Source of the DNA: Abelmoschus esculentus
Lineage: Eukaryota; Streptophyta; Magnoliopsida; Malvales; Malvaceae
DNA: 64,000 bases
Reading direction: 5' to 3'
Assembly (NCBI GenBank): GCA_035048815.1
Contig: JAUCBN010000023.1
Span: forward strand, 8,191,501-8,255,500
The translations under genes and the position numbers were made by a program. Shown one piece after another: positions 36,236 through 48,479 of the stretch; position 1 is the stretch's first letter; each line of letters begins with the position of its first letter. The notes under the pieces are model-generated. The model was not told the origin of the DNA. It ran no database searches and saw only the letters and a list, made by a program, of their open reading frames with translations.

Positions 36236-38418
36236 TGTAACACCCCGATCCGGATGTCATATTGGGCCTCCGGCCCAAAACCCGTATTTTAAAATTTTTT
36301 CAAAGCCCAACAAATAAACAAGTCCAAATCCAACGTAATTCATAAAATCTAAACGAGTTAAAACATAAGCCACAAATAGTTTAAAGAAGTCGGAGCTCCA
36401 AAATATTACAGACCATTTAAAACATTCGACCCAAATTAAAATAACAGAGTTACAAAATTACAAATAGGGTTCGATATAGTACTAGCTCACTATCTAGTAA
36501 ATGTACTATGACAACACAGTCGATGCTGAAATCTAAACCTCAATGGTGCTCCACATGAACCGGCTTCACCTAACATACGTACGAAAACATATTTCGAATG
36601 TTGAGCTACGAAAGCTCAGTGGATACGCCGAACTCGGCCAACATCATGCATATCATAAGCAGTAAAGCATAACATATAAATCTCGTGTATGACATGATGG
36701 TCTAGCATGTTTGTCTATCGCATGGCATAAATGAATGTATATTATCGCACACAGCATAAACAAATCATAACAAGTCAACACACAAGAGTGAGGCTCGCGT
36801 CCACATATCATCGGGATCCTACACTCAGGATTGAGGCCGCCCTCAAATCCTATGCCCGGAATGTTACATCGGACATCTTTGAACGAGGTCGCCCAACATT
36901 CGAAAAGGGGTGGAGGCCGCCCAACCAACCTCATGCTCGGCATGTTACATCGAACGTCTTCGAGTGAGGCCACCCAACACTCGAAATAAAAATCTTCAAT
37001 CATCATCCGGTATGTTACATCGGATGACCTTCAACGTGTTGCAACACTTATAGATATCCGGATTTTCAACACACAAGGACTCAGACCACACAAACGATCC
37101 ACCTAGGATCTTATCACAACAAGATATATTAAAGCTTATCATACTTAAGTCTTTTGGGGTTATAATTATCAATCTTAGTTCGATAATTAGTTTCACAACT
37201 TTTAGATTAAAGGAAGCATTTATTAAAATCACCGAGCCCCAAAACTCTACTCAAACTTAGCCAAAATACAAAAGGATATTGATACCCTTAGGTAGGGTAT
37301 CGAAACACCCTACATCGATACTCACCCAAAGAGGGTATCGGAACACGGGTATCGATACTAGCATCGATACCCTTTGACCAGTGCAAAAGTTAACGAAAGG
37401 GGAAGAACCGCTTCGATACTGGTATCGATATAATTATTCCACTAGAGGGTTGGGTATCGAACCACAGTTCGATACCCCTGCATGATCAGCCAAATTTTAC
37501 TCAGGGGTATCGATACTGTTAGCCCGAGTATCGATACCCCCTGCACGTAATACAGGTATGCACTTAGAATTTCTAGAGTTTCATCCTCAAACCTCATCTA
37601 ATCGATTCTAAAGTCTTCTTACTCATTTTTAAGAGTGTTTAGGATGTTTTAACATCAATTTTCAGTCATTTAACATATTAACTCGGATTTCACCATTAAA
37701 GCTCAAGCAAGCTCATTCAACCAAATAACATGTATCAATTTACATGTAATACAATCTATCATGATATGAATGATATTAGGAAGTGTTGAGAGTACCAACC
37801 TATTGTAAAACAACAACCAAAACAACAACCCCGAGCTCCAAGCTCCACCTCAAACTTTCTCTTTCCTAAAGCTTGAAGAAGGCTCTCCCACTTGTTTCTC
37901 TACAAAGGGAAAGACAAGGAGTGAATTAGACACCTTCCAGAATCTAAAACACCAGAAAAACCCAGATTAACATCTTCAAAAACCTATTCACGAACTCAAC
38001 CTAAAACCCTTCTTAAACCTCCATCTTCATCAAACTCACTCATCTTTACCTTATTTTGTAGATCCACAACAGCCTTATAACATCTCCTCTACCATAAAAA
38101 CGAGATTCCAAACATAAACTCTTAAAGATCTTACCTTTAACCAAGTCTTCTTGCAACCAAAGGAGATGAAGATGGGAAGAAAAAAGGAGAAGAAGATGAT
38201 ATCATCTCTGCAGGAGAAATAAAACCTCCACCATCTCTCATTCATCCCATTTAAACATTTACTAAAATATCCTCAACCAAGCTCTTAAGGCCCAAAACAT
38301 CAAAACACAACAAACCTAAAGCCCAATAAAACCCAAACTATACAAACCCGGAGCCCAAAACCAAAGCTCAATCCTCTCGAGTTAACCCGACACTCAAATC
38401 CGAATCCGGGTCGTTACA
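36236..38418. mobile_element. Solo LTR of a large retrotransposon, 2183 bp, exact 5-bp target duplication
   Basis: Begins TGTAACACCCCGATCCGG and ends CCGAATCCGGGTCGTTACA, a TG...CA unit with inverted ends. The exact 5-base repeat ATTGA flanks it (36231-36235 and 38419-38423). The TGTAACACCCC start is typical of plant Gypsy chromovirus (Tekay/Del-type) LTRs, which is family knowledge rather than proof. Inside are three tandem copies of a block with GTTACATCGGA(C/T) and GAGGCCGCCCAAC (36830-37030), and many GTATCGATACC words (37270-37560). There is no internal coding region or second LTR, so it arose by LTR-LTR recombination. Confidence 0.86.
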
Positions 38419-38845
38419 ATTGAGGTATATACCAGTTTTATTAGATTAATTGGTTGATTATATTTTTTAGTATTTGATATGATCTTGCGATGATATATGT
38501 TTATGTTTTATTACTTTAATAATATATTCACATTTTATGTATAAATTGTTAAAATCCAAATCTCTTAAAATAATAATCTCTTTTCTTCACTTACATACAA
38601 TTTGTAATTTTTTAAATTAGTAATAAATAAAATGTGTTGAGAAATATTGCTCAGCAATATTATTTTATGGTTGAATTTGATTCGAAAACTCGACTGGAAT
38701 TAATTATTTTTTTATTGATTTATTTATCTCCAACGAACGTTTAAGGACCGAAACCGAAAGGAAACTTAAGTACCTAATAATTGGTTTCATCCTTTTATTT
38801 CTAGAATACATAATCTACATAACTAATTATGTTCGAATTCGCACG

Positions 38846-39008
38846 AACCATCATACCTCAATAGTTAAAGGAACGATTGTTGTTTCTGAAAGTCATGGGT
38901 TCGAGAACCAACATTGTAACATAGTGATTGAGCGATCATGTTTAATGATTAAGAGTATATTTTAGAACAAATATTACTATAATCACTATAACTAATTCAA
39001 AAAAAATA
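38846..39008 (+). mobile_element. tRNA-derived SINE, copy 3
   Basis: Contains TAGTTAAAGGAACGATTG, GTCATGGGTTCGAGAACCAA (B-box type), TAGTGATTGAGCGATC and TACTATAATCACTATA, ending in an A-run. Possible decayed flanking duplication: CGAATTCGCACGAAC on the left and CGAATTCCGAAC on the right. Matches the copies at 7570 and 17262. Confidence 0.62.
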
Positions 39009-40056
39009 CATCCGAATTCCGAACTCATTACCCATTTTATACCCAAATACCATTAACCCGTGACACACAAAACCAGAAGCCCAACAACAATGGACCTACA
39101 CCCAATAATAACAAAATGAAAAATTGGAATGAGGCGGGAGACAATGCTAATAAATATTATCTTTTATATGTTTATAATAATAAAAAATTAAATAAGAAGA
39201 TATAATCACAGATTTAAATTAAATCCCACGTCTAGGATCATAAATGAATAGAGCGTTCAACGAATTATTCATAAATTGTTCGTATAATATCTGTTTATTA
39301 AATTAAATAAATGAGTATAAATAAATATGTTATATTCGGTAATAAATGAACGAACACAAATAAAGTATGTTGAAGTCGTTTATGTTCATAAAAAAAAAAA
39401 AACTCGTTTTATGTTATTTATAATTTGCATGGCTTAATTCTAAAATTTGGGGATTAGTTTATATAGTAAAACTTGTTATTCTTTGCAAACTCTTGACCAA
39501 TTGATAAGTATGTTTGCAAACGCTGAACGAACATGTTGACGAACGTTAAATGAACCGAGTCCAAACGCACCAAAAAATAAATGAACCAAACTCGAGTATA
39601 TCATTAAAATTTTAAATGAACAAAAATCGAGTTCAAACATCTTTAAAAGTAAATAAGTGAACATTGACACGCTTGTTTGTTCAAACTCAGTTCGTTTACA
39701 CTCTTATATATACCTTACAAAAAATGCATTACCCTAATTTCTTCGATTCTAACCCTAATTTTAAACATTAATCTTAATTTTTTAATATTAAGACGTAAAT
39801 AAAGCATCGAAAAAGATAAACTATTCCTACTCGACTAATTTCTCATTCATCTAATAGTTTTGTCTCTAAATACAAGTACCTTAAAAATAATGTTATATAA
39901 TCCGATAAATTTTCATTTATATTTGAATCATAATCAAAATCTGATCCGATCTGAATTATTAAGTAATATATTTTTAACCCAACAAGTGGTAGCTAACAAA
40001 GCATGACAACAATGTTGATTAATAATCCAAAGAAGTGAGAGATTATATCATGAATC
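39009..40056. other. AT-rich intergenic DNA with decayed repeats
   Basis: About 39240-39700 is rich in GAACGAAC and GTTCGTTTA words in both orientations, like a truncated hAT-type element, also echoed at 36050-36220. No gene was seen. Confidence 0.4.
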
Positions 40057-40268
40057 GAGAGATTATATCCTGAACCATTTATACTACGTTATTTGTGATC
40101 CATATAATCATGTTCGTTCATTTTTTGAGTAACTACTTGATAACTACCCAATCACCAATTACAAGTAGGAAATAGGTGAAGATTCACCTTAAAAAATATA
40201 TGAGATGAATGAATCGGACTGGTTGGAACATAAATGACGTGTTAGAAAAGGTTCATGATATATTTCTC
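40057..40268. mobile_element. Mutator-type MITE, related copy
   Basis: Ends GAGAGATTATATCCTGAACC and (complement of right) GAGAAATATATCATGAACC. The left end is duplicated 20 bases upstream (40037). The centre contains GGTGAAGATTCACCTT. Confidence 0.6.
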
Positions 40269-40483
40269 ATCATAATCTTTTCAATCACGTCATCCATGAT
40301 TTATGTAATCAGGTTCGTTTATCTTTATATAACTAACCGATAACTATTCACTCACCTATTATATATACGAAAAAGGTGATAATTCACATTAAAAAATTAA
40401 AAAATAAAAAATATAAGATAAATAAATCTAATTATTTGAAACCACAAGTAACGTTTTAGAAAAGTTGTATGGTATAATTTCTC
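40269..40483. mobile_element. Mutator-type MITE, adjacent decayed copy
   Basis: Right end GGTATAATTTCTC fits the family. The interior is colinear with the preceding copy (ATTTATGTAATCAGGTTCGTTTA; ATAACTATTCACTCACCTATTA; AAAGGTGATAATTCACATT). The left end is degenerate. Confidence 0.5.
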
Positions 40484-40624
40484 CAACGGAACATTATACA
40501 ATAAAAACCGAGAGAATATCGTGCCAATTGTTTCCTATCATTAATTCTACTGTCATAAATGACCATTTAGTGCTACACCCTCCAACCTTTTTTCATTAAT
40601 AATTGGGGACCTTTATTTTAAAAA

Positions 40625-41157
40625 TGATAAAATATAATAAAGGTCATTTAATTATAAGTATAGTTACATTTGGATCACTTAATTATTGAAAGTTATATTT
40701 GGGTCACTCATTTTTGGGTAAGGTTATAATCGATTCATCCAATTATATGCTACATTTGGATCATTCAATTATAAGTAAGGTTATATTTGAAAAAAAGTTT
40801 ATCAATTCGTGTATTAGATTAATTAATGATTTTAAATGAAGTACTCTAATGTTAATGAGAGTATACAGGTGATTTAGAATAAGAAAAAAATATTAAATTG
40901 TTGTACTTTTTCAAATATGAAAAGTGACTTAAATGTAACCTTACCTATAATTGAGTAATCTAAATATAACCTTTAATATTTTGGTGACCCAAATATAACC
41001 TTATCTATAAATGAGTGATCTAAATATAACTTTTAATAATTAAGTGACCTAAATATAACTTTATCCATAGATAAATGAATCAAATATAACTTTCAATAAT
41101 TAAGTGACTGAAATGTAATTCTATCCATAATTAAGTGATATCCATCACAATTTACCC
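40625..41157. repeat. Foldback built from CACTTAATTAT units, copy 4
   Basis: Left arm repeats TTATATTTGGGTCACTCATTT-type units; right arm has the inverse (TAATTAAGTGACCTAAATATAA) four or more times and ends ATCACAATTTACCC. The centre shares GTATACAGGTGATTTAGAA with copy 3. Confidence 0.72.
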
Positions 41158-43423
41158 TTTAAAAATAAACAAATGAGGGACCTTTATTTTTAGATAAAAT
41201 AAATAAGTTTTAATAAAGCGATGAATACATCATGAGATTTTAAATTATTGGGTTTAATATTTATTTTTATTTACATCACAAATTTTAATTCAATTCAATT
41301 TAATTATTTAATTTTTATTTTAATAAATTAAATTATTTAAATTAATATTGTTAAAATTTAATAAAATAATTTAAAATAATATTTTTACTTGACGTATTTT
41401 TCACACATCATTAAATAAAATTTAATTAATAATTTTAGCAATTTCTTATAACATTTTTCTAAGATAATTTAAAAGGGAAATAATGAAATTCCTTATAAAT
41501 CTTAATAATAATAGTAATAATAATAATTGTTGAATGATATAATTTAATTAAATAATATTGAGAATTGATTTATTCTTTTATTTGTAACTCTAAAAAAGTG
41601 TACACATTGGTATGAGTGTTCACTGGGTTCATGCTCGAATTAAATCGAGTATAATTAAATTAATCAATTTTTTTGAATCGTTAATTGAATTGAATAAATT
41701 TTAATTAAATCAATACTTTTAGAATTGACTGAAATTTATTATAGTATTTTTAATTTATGTTATATTTATTATATTCGAATAATCTAAATATTTTTCACTG
41801 AGTTACATATTTGTTGGGATCTCGAAATCTTAATGGTCAATGGTTAAAAATAGTTACCTCTTGACATTTTAATGCACCTAAGCTTAAAATATATATGATA
41901 TATAAATTAATAAATTTATAATATTTTTATTAATTAATTAAGTGATTAATAATATTTATATTATCAATTTTTTTACTGTTTGAATCTTAACATTAACATT
42001 AACTTTAAGATGTAGTTATCTATTTAATTAATAAAAATATTATTTTATAAAAAATTGTTAATTAATTTAAAAATCAATAACACTCCTATTATCTTATTTT
42101 AACATTAATTTTAAGAAAATAATTATCTCTATAATAAAAAGAATTTCAAATTAACTTCTTTAAGTGAAACAAATATAGAGGAAAGTTCTAACAAACGACA
42201 GTCTTAAAAAATGGTTAAAAACGTTTATATCGTTTTACTTATAAAAATTATAAGAATTTTGATACGTATTTTTTGGTATATATTAAATCTTTTAAAAAAT
42301 ATAAGAATTTCAGTATATATCGAATTGTTTACAAAAAGTATAATAATTTTGGTATATACACCAACTTTTTAATGAAAAATATAAAAATTTTGGTATATAT
42401 ATATATTTATAAAAAGTATAAAAATTTCGATATATATTAAAATTTCTTAAAAAAAAATATAGTTGTGTTTTAGCCATTGTTTAGATTATTGATTTTAAAA
42501 TTTTCCCAAATAAAAAAAATCATGCCAAACAAAAGAAACATGATTAAAAAATGTATGTTATATCTTATTGAGATTGGAGCCTAAATATCAAGAAGAAAGA
42601 CAAATAAAATACAATTTAATTTGATAAATTTACGAATAATTCAACTCGGCTAAAACTATTTTTAAATATATATCTTTTGATAAATTTGAATGTCAATTAA
42701 AATTTTAAAAAGTTTCGGTGGTTTAATAAATATTTTACACAAAATACTTGGATTTTAATTTTGTAAAAGTTTATGTATTTATTGAATTTAACTAATAATA
42801 AATTAAGTCATGTAATAATTTTTTATCACAAATCAAATAAAAATATATTAAATTTATTAAATATCAAATTAAACACAAATCAAATAACTTTTAAATTTAA
42901 TATATTATTATTCAATTTAGTGGTGTATTCGGTTTAATTTTAACTTAATTTAATAAATTATTTTAATAATCATCATTTTCGGTTCGATAATTTAATTTTA
43001 TTTTTTTATATTAACATTAATTTCTAAAAATTTATATTTCATTTTAACAAAATAATTTTACTTTATAATTTTAAAATACTAAAAAGTAAAATTTTAAGAT
43101 TTAGTACTCTTAAAAAAACTTATTTTTTAAAAAAATTAATAATTAAAAATACGTTTATAATATTTTAAGTATAAAATATACATTTTTATTTTATAAATAT
43201 AATAAAAATAATTAAAAAAATCAAATTTAATTAATTATAATTAATTATAATTCATAAATTTTTAAACTATAATATTTAATTTGATTAAATTTTTAGTTTT
43301 ACGATTAATCATCCTCACAGTTAACTCTTTCTAAAATCGTACCAATAATAGCTCTGGTGTCCATTACGTTGTCCTTTGCTACATTAACTGCAAGTCTTGG
43401 GATTTTGCATAATCGTCAAAATC
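41158..43423. other. Very AT-rich intergenic DNA upstream of the VPE gene
   Basis: Long runs of A/T with AAATTTT words. 42240-42440 carries a TATAAGAATTTTGGTATATA motif repeated about five times at 50-60 base spacing. No frame has protein character. The last 100 bases should include the promoter of the vacuolar processing enzyme gene, but no clear TATA box was identified. Confidence 0.45.
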
Positions 43424-45884
43424 ATGACATCTCTCTTGACTGGTGCGATTCTAATCTTGTTGTCGGTGACCGGAATTGTCTCAGCCGGTAGAGATTTCTC
43501 CGGCGACATACTCCGGTTACCGTCGGAAGCATATAAGTTCTTCCACGGGGGTGACAATGATGAAGTTGAGGGTACGAAATGGGCGGTCTTGATTGCAGGA
43601 TCTAATGGATACGAGAATTACAGGCATCAGGTCATAAATTCTTCCCCAAAATGTTAATTATCATGTTTTAATGACCAGCCCAGTTCAATAAAGTTACTGT
43701 TTTATTGATTTGATTCGTAATGAGTGATGGGTCTGGTCGATTCCTATCTGTTTCAGGCTGATGTTTGCCATGCTTATCAAGTTCTGAGAAATGGTGGTCT
43801 GAAAGAGGAAAATATCATTGTTTTTATGTATGATGATATTGCCTACAATGAAGAAAACCCTAGACAAGGAATCATCATTAACAGTCCTGATGGTAATGAT
43901 GTTTATAAGGGTGTTCCCAAGGTCTGTGTTTCCCCCTTGTTACTCATGTTTTTCTTACAATTTCTGATTCTTAGTTTCTTATCATTGTCTGAAATTTGTT
44001 CATTTTGCAGGATTATACTGGAGAAAATGTTACTGTTAACAACTTTTTTGCTGCTATCCTTGGAAACAGATCTGCTCTCATTGGGGGTAGTGGCAAAGTT
44101 GTAGATAGTGGCCCTAATGATCATATTTTCATCTTTTACTCTGACCATGGGGGTCCTGGTGTTCTTGGTTAGTTCTCTTTAACTTGTTTCTTAGCTTCAT
44201 GGCTATTGATTTGGATCCTAGTGTGTGTTTTCGGCTCGGTTCGTAGAGTTGATTATGAATGATGATGATTCATTGTGTTTGTTTGTTGATATAGGAATGC
44301 CTAACCAACCTAGTATTTTTGCTGTCGATTTAATCGATGTTTTAAAGAAAAAGCACTCGATGGGAACCTATAAAAGCTTGGTAAATTTTGTGATTTTAGT
44401 ATCTGTCGATCTCGGATGTGTTGTTATCCATCGATTTAGTGGCATTTTTAATGGCTTGTCTGTATGCAACTATGTAGGTATTCTATCTTGAAGCTTGTGA
44501 GTCTGGAAGTATTTTTGAGGGGCTTCTTCCTGAGGGATTGAATATCTATGCAACCACGGCATCAAATGCGGTCGAGAGTAGCTGGGGAACCTATTGTCCT
44601 GGAGAGTACCCGAGTCCTCCCCCGGAGTATGAAACCTGCATAGGAGACTTATACAGTGTTTCTTGGATGGAGGACAGGTACATATAAGTCCTTTTCATTT
44701 ATCCTTTCGAACACTGAGGAGTTGCGTTTTATTTTATTCTTGTAGAGTATTTTAATGTTCTGTTTTCTGTTGAGCAGCGACATGCATAATTTGCGGACGG
44801 AGAGTTTGCACCAGCAATATGAACTCGTAAGGACTTTAAAATCTGTATTTTGCATGAACAACTTTGTTTCATTTCTGGAGAAAAAAATGAGGACTTCGTT
44901 TTCGTTTTAAACATGGGAGGTTCAATCCAAATTCCTTTGAACATCGAATTCAAGTGCCATTGATTCCTTTATTCAGTACCATAGTGCACTAAACACCTAC
45001 AGAATCGTTATGAAAATTCATTTTGTTGATTTTTATAGGTGAAACGGAGGACTAATAACGGCAATTCGGAATATGGTTCTCATGTCATGCAATTTGGTGA
45101 TATAGGGATTAGCAAGGACCCTCTCTTCGCATACTTTGGTACTAATCCTTCAAATGATAACTTCACATTTATCGATGAGAACTCATTGGTTCCGCCTACA
45201 AAAGCCATTAATCAACGAGATGCTGATCTTGTCCATTTCTGGGATAAGGTTTGTATCGGTCTCTTGAATCGTATATCAAACACGATGATTGGTTGTTCCC
45301 ATAATATATATGCCTTTGTTTCTCTATGTTGCATTTACCGTACATTTGAAAGCCGGACATACTAGTTCTATAGCCCATCTCACTCGAACTATATTCGAAC
45401 CATTGTGCAGTATCGCAAGGCACCTGCTGGCTCGGTTAGGAAGGCTGAAGCCCAAAAGCAGTTGATGGAAGCCATGTCACATAGGATGCAAATAGATAAC
45501 AGTGTTAAACTAATCGGTCAGCTGTTATTCGGAATCGAAAGGGGCTCGGAAGTTTTGAACTCTGTTCAACCAGCCGGTCAACCCCTTGTCGATGACTGGA
45601 AATGCCTTAAGAAAATGGTAATAATCTCGTTTCTCACCCTCTCTTCCATCCTTTTTTAAAGGTCTTGCTGCTTACAAAGATTTCTCTTTTCATCGACACA
45701 GGTGAGAACCTTCGAGACACACTGCGGATCGCTGTCACAGTACGGGTTGAAACACATGCGTTCCTTTGCAAACATTTGCAATGCCGGAATTCAGACGGAA
45801 CAGATGTCCGAGGCATCGACACAGGCTTGTGTCGACATCCCTTCGGGACATCGGGGTTCTCTCGAGAAAGGGTTCAGTGCATAA
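43424..45884 (+). CDS. VPE: Vacuolar processing enzyme (legumain, C13 cysteine protease), vegetative type
   Basis: Nine exons: 43424-43630, 43757-43921, 44011-44167, 44295-44380, 44478-44677, 44778-44826, 45039-45248, 45411-45617, 45702-45884; 487 residues. An N-terminal signal peptide (TSLLTGAILILLSVTGIVSA) precedes the propeptide and the caspase-like domain (KWAVLIAGSNGYENYRHQ). The catalytic dyad is intact: His170 in FYSDHGGPG and Cys212 in YLEACESGSIFEG. The C-terminal prodomain follows (LVDDWKCLKKM, HCGSLSQYGLKHMRSFANIC) and ends GFSA. It cleaves after Asn/Asp in the vacuole, maturing vacuolar proteins and taking part in programmed cell death. NIYATTASNAVESSWGTYCP and INQRDADLVHFWDKYRKAP place it with alpha/gamma-type rather than seed beta-type enzymes. 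The earlier in-frame TTG at 43397 is not a credible start. All splice phases close. Confidence 0.94.
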
Positions 45885-46549
45885 AAATGTAGCCAGAATT
45901 TGCAACTTGTAAGGGCCATAACTTTGATGATGTTGTATATCGTAATGTATTTCCCTACGTACTTGTTCTCTGTTAACTCTCTGCAATTTGATAATTATTC
46001 TCATCTCATATTGTTCGAGATTGATTCGAGTTACGAATATAGTTTAGAGATATTTGGTATAATTAACTCTATATATTAATAAATGTTTTCTAAAAATTTA
46101 TCTTTAAATATATATAGAATAAATCTGAGCTGTAATTCATGATTTTGGCACTTTTTCATCTACCAAAAGGGTTAGGTCCTTGAATTAATTATGAAGGTAA
46201 CTGGTGGGTCTGAGCAAAATGACAAAGTAAGCTCAATTTTGCATTTTCAAGTAGGGGTGTAAATAATAAGTTTAAAAAAACTATTAATACTAAAAGTATT
46301 TAAATTTAATTTATATTTATCTAAATTTTTAATATCGTGTTGTTATATTTATCCAAGTTTAATTTTGTAAATCCAAATTAACATACAAGCCCAAATACTT
46401 AATTTATAGCCCCAAAATACCCAATTTTTTAACATGGACATAGATTTTCGGAAAATTTAAGTGAATAATGGAATTGAAATTTCTTTTAGAGAAATAAGTG
46501 TATTTAAAAAATATTTGAGAAAATAGATTAAAAGGAACAATGTACAAGT
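45885..46549. other. 3' flank of the VPE gene
   Basis: Contains the presumptive 3' untranslated region followed by AT-rich DNA. No further gene was seen. Confidence 0.4.
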
Positions 46550-47480
46550 GGTAAGGTTTTGGAAAATTTTGTAAATCCACATTTGATTTCAGTTTAGTTT
46601 AACGGTTAACACGAACCTCGCCACCTGCAAATGGTGAAGTATAGACACCTCGCCATATGTAGGTGACAAGGTCCAAACAACACTATAAATTTATCATATA
46701 ATACTTAAAACATAATTAAAAACACCAACTTGCATCATCGAAATAAACAAATATTGATTATAACTAAAGACAAAAAAATCTTAAATTAATAGATGCAAAA
46801 CATTAACCGTATATATCATTGTATTTTAAATACATGATAATTTCACGCTTTGAACAACCATCCATTAATTTGAGAATAATTTATTATTCATTATATCGAG
46901 ATAAATAAGTAAAACATATCGGGTTTTTCAAGTTGAATTGAACATATGATAGATATAGTCACCAATATTTTGTTAAAATCTTTTTCGGAAATTATAGACA
47001 AGAACCACAGTAATTGAATCACTTTATCGCTACACAAACACCAAATAACCAATAATTTTTCAAAAAATAAAAATCAAGTTAAAGATCAAGAGAGAAAAAT
47101 ATCGATAATTAGAATATAATTGAGAGAAAGAACTTATCTTTGATTTATGCTAGTAACAAATTCTTTTCAATAATTCCTTTAAAATTCAACGACAAATACA
47201 TCTGTTGGTTAGAATCTTGTACTGATAACGTGTTGTGAATAAAGTAAAAAACAAGAACAAAATAAATGAACAAATATAAGAGACAAAAAAAGAGATAAAA
47301 AAAAGATTGTTGTATTCTCAAAGTAGGTTATATAATATTTTTTCCAAAACTCTATATTTATAGGCATAAAATGAAATGCGAAAAAAATATTAAAAAAATA
47401 TAAAAAAAATATTATTCCTGCGTTGTTTTAAGATTCCGCCAGATCTATTAACGCCTGTGAGTTAAACTGACGGTTGGTAA
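46550..47480 (-). mobile_element. Copia-like LTR remnant
   Basis: Read on the minus strand, an LTR-like stretch with TATAAATATAGAG and a polypyrimidine-rich tail ends TTTATTCACA, directly followed by ACACGTTATCAGTACAAG. This resembles the half-tRNA primer-binding site seen next to some plant Copia LTRs. The adjoining internal DNA (46550-47220) has no intact gag frame. LTR limits are uncertain and no target duplication was found. Confidence 0.42.
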
Positions 47481-48479
47481 GGAACGAAAACATGGACAAA
47501 TTGCAAAGAAGGTCCTTGTACTATGTAGTTTATATGATTTATTCATTTTATTTTAAATATGTGATTTTTGTTTCATGATGATTTCTTTTAATTTTATCAA
47601 ATTGGTATGTATTATATAAATGTATATTTGTTAGGGATACTTACCGAGCGAGTCGATCACAGATTTAAGTTCTAGTATAAAAGGGATTGTTTTTATTTTT
47701 AAGAGATTCGAGTTGAAGTTCGTTTATTTGTAAGGTGGGTAAACGTTAATAAAAAGGCTAAAAACTAAATATATATTATTATAAGATCACATTAAAATGT
47801 TAAAAAATATATTAAAAGAAAATATATAACATTTTCGCTCTTAAAAATATTATGATATACGTCAAGTTATTCTATAATATTAAAAAATGTGTCAATTTGA
47901 TATTATTTTCAGAAAGTGTTGTGCAAAATATTTTTAGATTGTTTGATTTTAAGATTTGAGTGTCTATAATTACAAAATTACAACAAAATTTAGTTTAAGC
48001 TGAGAAATTAGTACTTTTACAAAAATAAAATATTATTTTTGTTGCTCTTTCGTTTTTTAAAACTTTACCTTATCTAATTTAGATCAACTCGTATTACAAA
48101 GTGGGTGAGTCTCTTAGTCGAGATTTTTTTATATACACAAAGTCTAAGATAAACTGCTTACCACATTGATTAATCTCGTTAGTGAAAGTATACACATCCA
48201 AGAAGAAGAGTATACTAATAAGATAAGATCGAGAGCTTTAATAATAAGGAGGGAGCGGTCCCTTTTTGCTTCATTGCCTTTTTTAACTAAATTCTCGTTG
48301 AATTATCCGTAACTTCAAGATCTGAAGCTAATGTTTTTAAAAATGATAAAAATTATAAATTTAAACTTTTTAATAGCTAAATACTTAAATTTTTAATTTT
48401 AAAATTAATTTAAAAACTATTTTATTGAATATTTTTATTATATTTTAGATAAAAAATTGACATAACACTGTGCATACCT
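47481..48479. other. AT-rich intergenic DNA
   Basis: No supported gene. A TTAGGGATACTTACCGAGCGAGTCG string at about 47632 recalls the hAT-type ends elsewhere, but no partner end was found. Confidence 0.35.

Noticed and set aside
36653..37232. Overlapping frames on both strands inside the solo LTR (117, 78 and 78 residues)
   Set aside because: They coincide with the tandem GTTACATCGGA/GAGGCCGCCC block and have no gag, pol or host-domain character.
37270..37560. CRISPR-like array suggested by regularly recurring GTATCGATACC
   Set aside because: Spacing is irregular, the repeats are short palindromes inside a plant LTR, and the host is a eukaryote.
43397..43423. N-terminal extension of the vacuolar processing enzyme
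   Set aside because: The upstream in-frame codon is TTG; the ATG at 43424 gives a normal signal peptide and family length.
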